Source: Scedosporium boydii (taxonomy: Eukaryota; Ascomycota; Sordariomycetes; Microascales; Microascaceae). From it: 64,000 nucleotides of DNA. Numbering within the stretch: position 1 is the first letter of the stretch; each line of letters begins with the position of its first letter. The stretch covers positions 1-64,000 of the forward strand of contig NJFT01000187.1 in the NCBI GenBank assembly GCA_002221725.1. Direction: 5' to 3'. Positions 58,498 through 64,000 of the stretch are shown here, piece by piece. Made by a program: the position numbers and the translations under genes. The notes below the pieces were generated by a model. It had not been told where the DNA came from, did no database searches, and worked only from the letters and a program-made list of their open reading frames with translations.

Positions 58498-58960
58498 TTA
58501 TCAGAATCGACACGTTGACTATCAACGTATACAAATTTGTATGTGAAAATCGAGGTACCGAATTTGGGGTTACCCTCAACGTGTTGTTGTTCAACGTGTT
58601 AATTGATTGGCCAGAATCTTACCCTAAGTCTACATTGGGGTCAATTTAGGGTAAGCTGTCACAGCCGCAAATAAAGAAATATGAAGCTATAATTTGGGTC
58701 AATAGTGTTTAGAAGTGCAGCAATTATTTTACAATTGAGAGAATGCAAATAACAATTAATTTGCGAATGATACGTGGGAAAACCGAGGTTGCAGGTACAA
58801 AAATGATTGATTTGGTGTGGTGACAGGGGTGGAAGCCGCTACTAAATGAGATCTGGGCGACCAGGCAACGGCAAGGTTGGGCGATATAGGTATTTAAACA
58901 TTGCAGTAATCTACGAGGCGGTGAAGACTTTTATTCCGACTTATAGCTAAATATCATACT
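58498..58960. other. Leader region of the OrsD/helicase element with inverted repeats
   Basis: Composition jumps from RIP-type AT to near normal at about 58498. Just inside are ACGTTGACTATCAACGT (an inverted repeat) and two AACGTGTT units. CTTACCCTAA at 58618-58627 faces TTAGGGTAAG at 58646-58655, forming a 10-bp stem with an 18-nt loop. It looks like the 5' end and promoter of the following mobile-type gene. Confidence 0.5.
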
Positions 58961-61500
58961 ATGGACTTGGACGGATATATCTGGCTCTATGAGCCATTGA
59001 ATATTCTTATCTGCAAGGAGTGTAAAAGTGGAATTCGACCAGGTGGAGGCGTCGAGAACCACTTCCGGCGAAGACACCGACTCAAAGGCCAACCACTCCG
59101 AGATATCATCGAGTTCAGCAAAGGTTTAGATCTTGCGGATCCACAGACCACTCCGCTGCCAGCAGATAATTCTCGCCAGATCAGATACTTACCATTACTT
59201 AACGGCTGGGTCTGCAACAGCTGCGAGTTCCGTACACGGAACTACAACAACATCACGGTGCATTGCAGCACAAGCCGAGAATGCCAGGGAGAGACCCCCA
59301 AGTGGCGTTCAGCTAAGCTCTAGTCGTTTACGGGCGGCAACAAAGTTAGGTACTGGATTGTCTCCGACAGAGGCCCAGATGCAGAGCAAGAACAGAGTCG
59401 AGAGATAGACTCCGACTACTGGGCCATGCTCGAGCAGACGCAAGAATCTCTCAAGAGGAAATACGACGAAGCCAGGCGGTTCGCCAACAGGCCAGGCAGG
59501 TTAGACAAAGACGACCGATAGGTTAACAAGATAGGTTAGGCAGCGCATCTACAGGACAAAGATATGGGTCTGCTCTCCAAGGCCACCAGCACGCCATATA
59601 CGGATGCACAGCTGAAGAAGATTTGGGTGGAAGCCGAGAAGGAACAGCAGAAGCTACTCCGGAAGCTTGGAAAAAGCTCAGAGAGGGTTATAGAGAGATG
59701 CTGCCGGCAGCTGAACCATACGCCATCGATAGTATTAAAGTAGCTTGGCAGCTATAACCCCAGCAAGCCCAAGAACAAGCCGTTCGGGGTGAAGGCAGTG
59801 GCCAGCTCCAACAAGAGATACATACAACTATGGACTCGGTACATATGCTACTACTATATAGTACACGGGTTGGGCGAAGAGCAGGCCGGCCGGGTGCACA
59901 ATGCTAAGTTTACGCCGGACCAGTAGCAGCGGCTTAGAGATATGGTGCGGGAGCTGGAGGGTATACAAGGTGTCGAAGACGATGGCGACCCGGGTAGTGA
60001 GTTTGATGTGCTAGACGAAGCTGTGTACCGGTTCTGCGTCGTCTCGTTAAAATACAAGATTGCCCACAGCCCATTTGCCAGCCCGCTACTATACTTTACG
60101 GTAGTGCTAGTATAGAACACGAAGAAGGGGGGCTGGACGAAAGCAGGTGACTTTATAGGTAAGCTGGCGGGGCTGGTATGGTGTGGGAGGGTGCTGATAC
60201 TAGAGCACTTTCTCGAGGGCCAGTTGGAGGAACCGGAGGAGTTTAGCACGGAGCTGGCAGAATCGTGCATCGATAACTTCAGAGAATGGCTTATGGACGG
60301 TAGTCTAAGTCCGTTTGGCTTCTTGGCTACATGGATTGCGCTGGGGAAGGGCTACTATGAGAAACAAGGTGGGCTTGTAAAGGTTATGTGGCAAGAGGAG
60401 GGTTTGGTGCTTAGATACCTGGGAGAGCTGATCAGGCTTGCGGATTTTAGACAGGCAGTGCAGAAGATAGCTGATAAGAGCGAGCAGCTAGTGGAGGAGC
60501 TCTTTTTCGGATACTGGACACGAGCAGCCGCACACATCAAGCTGGGGAGGGTCGTGGATAACTTGGTATATACTAGGACGTTTGAGTCTTTCGCAACGGA
60601 CGAGAGGAACCGGTGGCTACGACCGGGACCGGACTATATAGCAGGGCTCGGGGAGAACAAGGTGTGGCACCCGGATGGCAGGTGGAAGCGCAGATTTATC
60701 AGGAAGTATCTGTCGACGTTGACGGCGTTTCGAGAAGTTCTGCTCGCCAGCGTACATATATGGGCCGGGCAGCTGGGGCGGGGGCCGGAGGTTTTAACTC
60801 TGAAGCACTACGACACGCAGCAGCTTACGAGGAACGTCTTCGTATTTAATAGGCAGGTGATGTTAGTATGCGAGAGGGATAAGGCGATAGTAGCTAGGGG
60901 ATTTAGGCGGAAGGTTGCGCGGTTTCTACTGGAGGGACTTAGTAAGATAGTTATAGGATATATTGTTTGGATTATGCTATTCGAGACATTTCTATACTAG
61001 TATAGCGGGTTCACAGGGCTAGCAGATTCTATATATAAGTAGCTCTAGAAAGATAGTAGAACCTAGGCGATAGATGGCGGGTGGGGAGAGGGCAAGCTCA
61101 GCTATAAACTAAAGTATTAGTTTAGCAAACATATTAGGGTAGGGTTAATACTATTAAGCTACTAGTACGTAGCTGTAGTAATAGGTAGGAAGATCTATAG
61201 GATTATAATATAGGAGACATTAATTAATATTAGGGAGGGAAGTAATAGGGAAGGCGACGTCGACAAAGATATAGGCAAGGCCTGCAATAATAGATATCTA
61301 GAGTTTATATAGGCGTTGGCAGCGAACTATAGCAGCCAGCTAGTAGTATAGTACTATATAGTAGATATATATTTCTTAGGGCAATTATAGCTATAGATAG
61401 TAGCTAACTACTAGGAAATTAGCTATCTCTAGTACTAGTTTCTAGGGGTAGTAGAAGGGGTTAGAGTAGGTAAAATGAGGTATATAGTAAAGAGACTAAA

Positions 61501-61649
61501 TGTAATAATATACCTAGAAGTGGCTGGATTCCGCCGCGATTAAGAGGGTTCTTAAGTGAATGTAAGGGGCAGTCCCAGCCATGTGGCGCTGGAACTGACG
61601 GATCTTTTGGTCTATTGGGCTAATTGTCACCCCTTACAATTATCTTACA
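61501..61649 (+). repeat. Left LTR of the TRIM
   Basis: It differs from the right LTR at ten positions, all transitions, with no indels. Confidence 0.9.
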
Positions 61650-61974
61650 ATTGTTCTAGCGCTACATGGGTCTACTGGATTAGGGAATTTGGGCTGGGCG
61701 TGTGTGATCGCTAGTTTGAACCCCAGTTGGCACAGAGGTGTTTTTCCTGTGCAGCATGGAGGTTTTCCTGCGCGAGAAGCCCAGAGGTTTCCTATGTGAC
61801 TGTTGCAGGGTATGGTGTGCTAGAAGTGGCCTGGGCATATGGCTGCAATAATCCTTCGTCGGGCTTATAAGGGGTGCTGTGTGTGGCACATCCCTTGGGG
61901 GTTCGTATTTACTGTTAAATTCTTAGCTTGCTTTATTTGAGGCTTGGGATGAGCTTACTTAAAGGGGGAAGAAT

Positions 61975-62123
61975 TGTAACGATATACCTAGAAGTGGCTG
62001 GATTCTGCTGCGATTAAGAGGGTTCTTAAGTGAATGTAAGGGGCAGTCCCAGCCATGTGGTGCTGGAACTGACGGATCTTTTAGTCTATTAAGCTAATTG
62101 TCACCCCTTGCAATTATCTTATA
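61975..62123 (+). repeat. Right LTR of the TRIM
   Basis: It is preceded by the polypurine tract at 61961-61974. Its terminal CA has become TA. Confidence 0.9.
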
Positions 62124-62410
62124 CTAAAGCTAGTAAGTAGTAGAGAGGTAATCTAGTAGGGAGAGTAGAAAAGTACTAATAGCTAGGTAAGGTAATAATT
62201 ATAGTAAGGGATAATTACTCTATAAGCTCTAATAGCTATTTAGTAATAGGGCTACTTAAAGGTTAAAGGAGTAGTAAGCTAGTATAAAGAATATCTTCTA
62301 GCTTAGGGTGGGTTTATTACTAATTATAATTATATTAATAGGTAGAGGTAAAAGTATTTTATTTATATTACTAGGTCTCGTTAAGAGTAGTAGGACAACT
62401 ATAATAGTAG

Positions 62411-62904
62411 TTTGTTAGAGCCGGGTAGTACAACTAACAATATAAATAAGACTGTACTACTTACTTAAGAGAATAATTAGGAGTGGCTAAGAGCTATACT
62501 GTAAAGAAGAAATAGTCTAATAGTTGTTAGAATAGTCTAATAGTTAAGTAGGACGTCGAGAAGTAGATGATTAGTCGGAATCTATATTATAAGATATTAT
62601 ATCTAAAAAAGAGAAGAGAAATATAAAAATAGGAAAAGAAGTAATATTAAGAAAAGAATAGTAAAGAACGTCTACTATAATAACGCTCTAGCTAATAGGA
62701 AACAACTAATAGCTTCTAATTACAATACTATCCTTTACCTACTTCTACTATCCTACCTTGTCTAAGAACTAGTCTATAAAAAATAGGGGGCCATTATCCT
62801 TTTATATATAAGTAAGGTTTAGATATGTAGCACATCGGGCTTCCGGTGGCGGCGCCGATTAGCAATATAGTAGCGCCGCCGCTAGTCGCCCTATATACTA
62901 ATAT
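62411..62904 (+). mobile_element. LTR copy 3 (494 bp), probably the 3' LTR of an element leaving the window
   Basis: This is the same repeat as copies 1 and 2 but more C-to-T/G-to-A altered. It interrupts the helicase remnant just after motif I. The flanks (AGTAG and ATCCT) do not match. On the minus strand the sequence directly upstream is AGAGAGAAGGAT, a good polypurine tract, so this is best read as the 3' LTR of a minus-strand retrotransposon whose body lies at 62905 and beyond. Confidence 0.65.
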
Positions 62905-64000
62905 ATCCTTCTCTCTAAATTTTACCTCAGGCAAAATTTACTAAAAAGAAAAGGAAAACAATAAAGGAAACTTAATAATAGTAGAATATTAAAGAAAAAA
63001 TAGTAAACTATAATACCTTTCTTAAGAATTAACTATAATAAAATAACTAATTAATTAGTTACCTTACTTTCCTAGTAGCTTATATCTCTCTTAGGCCCTT
63101 CCTTTAAGTCCTACCTATACTAATTCTATAAATATATTTATTATAGTAAGAGTAAAGACCTCTCCTATCTCCTAGTTATAGAATTCTTACTACTTATAAT
63201 CTAGTATCTATAGTAGTAATCTTTAGTAGTTGGAGGCTAGTTAAGATTAGGGCTGTCCCCTAATCCTTTAAGATCTATAGGATAAGGGCTACTTCTTAGT
63301 TCTTTATAACTAGTAAGATAGAGGTTAGGAAGGTAGTTTAAGAGACTTTAGTAAAGCTCTTAGAGTTTACCTCCTCTTCTTTACTATTAATAATACCTTC
63401 TTATAGCTTACTAAATAAACTAGATAATCTAAGGGAGGCTTATATATTAGAGATTAAGAAAGTTTTACTAACTTAGAGGGCTTTAATAGTATAAAATTAT
63501 AATATAGGGGTTTACTCTTCTTATAAGCTTCTAGGCTAAATGTAAAAGGCTTAGGTATATTAATAGGTAGAGGTAGTTAGTTAATAGAAGTACTAAATCC
63601 CTTAAAAGAAACTACTACTTTTAATAGTATCTTTAGTAAGAAGAGCTTAGTAAGCTTAATAGGGACAGAGTACTTTAGAGGGGGGGCTAAAGAATAAGAC
63701 TTCTACTAGTCTATCCTAAAGAAGAATAGGAAAGGCTACTATACTACCCCCCTATCTATAGTAACTTAATATAGGTTATATACCTACTAAGTATTATCTA
63801 AGTTAAGTAATATTAACTTCCTAGCTTTAAAACTAGGAGCTAGTAGGAAAGCTTTAATTTATTCCTTAGTAAGAAAAGGTATATTTTAGCTTTTTAATAC
63901 TCTTTCTAACCTCTCTAGATGTCCTACTTAGTTTCTAACTACCTTAGTGTCCTTTTTTAACTCTTCTAGGACTAGCTTAAATATATTAAAGTTTTCTTCT
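62905..64000 (-). mobile_element. RIP-degraded interior of a retrotransposon (partial)
   Basis: These 1.1 kb of AT-rich, CpA-depleted sequence run off the end of the window. No protein domain is legible. It is assigned to the element of LTR copy 3 by adjacency and by the polypurine tract. Confidence 0.45.

Larger units (their letters stand above)
61501..62123 (+). mobile_element. TRIM: miniature non-coding LTR retrotransposon (623 bp, TSD CTAAA)
   Basis: Two direct LTRs of 149 bp each (61501-61649 and 61975-62123) begin TGTAA and end CA (TA in the right copy). Internal DNA is only 325 bp. A polypurine tract AAAGGGGGAAGAA stands directly before the right LTR. CTAAA is duplicated at 61496-61500 and 62124-62128. 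No coding frame is present. A primer-binding site ending in TGG is not obvious after the left LTR. Confidence 0.9.
58961..62410 (+). pseudogene. OrsD-type zinc-finger / RecQ-like helicase gene, decayed and interrupted
   Basis: From ATG 58961 the first 120 codons encode two OrsD-type zinc motifs (ICKECKSG...HFRRRH and VCNSCEFRTR...H). The frame then continues through TAG codons at positions where Trp or Gln fits, into long readable tracts (LQRLRDMVREL-type region, and 60191-61000 open for 269 codons) that match the middle part of the large fungal OrsD-RecQ helicase proteins. At about 62335-62410 a helicase motif I (GRGKSILFIL) and a TIIV strand are legible. A TRIM element sits at 61501-62123 and an LTR follows the motif I strand. 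RIP damage increases from 5' to 3'. Such genes are multicopy and often subtelomeric. Confidence 0.7.

Noticed and set aside
56238..62904. LTR copies 2 and 3 as the two ends of one retrotransposon
   Set aside because: Copy 2 has its own perfect 5-bp duplication and sits inside a gypsy chromodomain, and copy 3 interrupts a helicase gene, so they are separate insertions.
41053..64000. A giant Starship-type element
   Set aside because: No DUF3435 tyrosine-recombinase (captain) gene or other Starship hallmark was seen in the window.
1..64000. CRISPR arrays, rRNA and tRNA genes
   Set aside because: No regularly spaced repeats and no rRNA cores were seen. B-box-like strings near 51029 and 51082 lack any tRNA fold.

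Overview
The window is nuclear DNA of a filamentous ascomycete (Pezizomycotina). The evidence is many short GT-AG introns of about 50-90 bp, two Zn2Cys6 regulators plus a third regulator with the fungal TF middle domain, a PTH11-type receptor, and AT-rich blocks whose CpA/TpG dinucleotides have been stripped out, the mark of repeat-induced point mutation (RIP). I see no rRNA, tRNA or CRISPR. Exon coordinates below were worked out by hand from splice signals, reading phase and family conservation.

Layout. (1) 0.3-8.6 kb: an intact set of peroxisome-type acyl-CoA genes: crotonase (ends SRM), fungal regulator, acyl-CoA ligase, and acyl-CoA dehydrogenase (ends SKL). Both divergent promoters in this set carry four copies each of CCTCGG/CCGAGG, the known FarA/FarB fatty-acid-response site. 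(2) 9.5-14.7 kb: a 12-cysteine small secreted protein, a plant-type asparaginase and a PTH11-like membrane receptor. (3) 16.9-29 kb: a possible catabolic or secondary-metabolite cluster: secreted BBE-type FAD oxidase, P450, 4,5-dihydroxyphthalate-decarboxylase-like protein, Zn2Cys6 regulator and anion:cation symporter, plus a decayed gene fragment. (4) 30-40.4 kb: a Zn2Cys6 regulator with D-amino-acid oxidase, Baeyer-Villiger monooxygenase and flavocytochrome-b2-like oxidase. The oxidase has two compensating single-base indels and the monooxygenase a premature TAG. (5) 41-48.7 kb: decaying genes around a RIP-damaged pogo/Fot1-type transposon. A FLVCR-like transporter and a DUF1349 gene both stop at its ends, a solo LTR sits inside it, and a second MFS gene is broken by a 7-bp duplication. 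(6) 49-54 kb: a PhyH-type dioxygenase and a protein whose N-terminus closely imitates the histone H3 tail. (7) 54.2-64 kb: a RIP-degraded transposon graveyard: a metallopeptidase relic with its zinc histidines mutated, a chromodomain-bearing gypsy element with a solo LTR inside its chromodomain, an OrsD-zinc-finger/RecQ-like helicase gene, an intact-ended miniature LTR element (TRIM) with perfect 5-bp target duplication, and a third LTR belonging to an element that runs off the window.

The left half is functional metabolism organised in divergent pairs with linked regulators. From about 33 kb rightward lesions accumulate, ending in nested repeats. Nearly all premature stops are TAG at expected Trp or Gln codons, as CpA-directed RIP or similar C-to-T decay would give.
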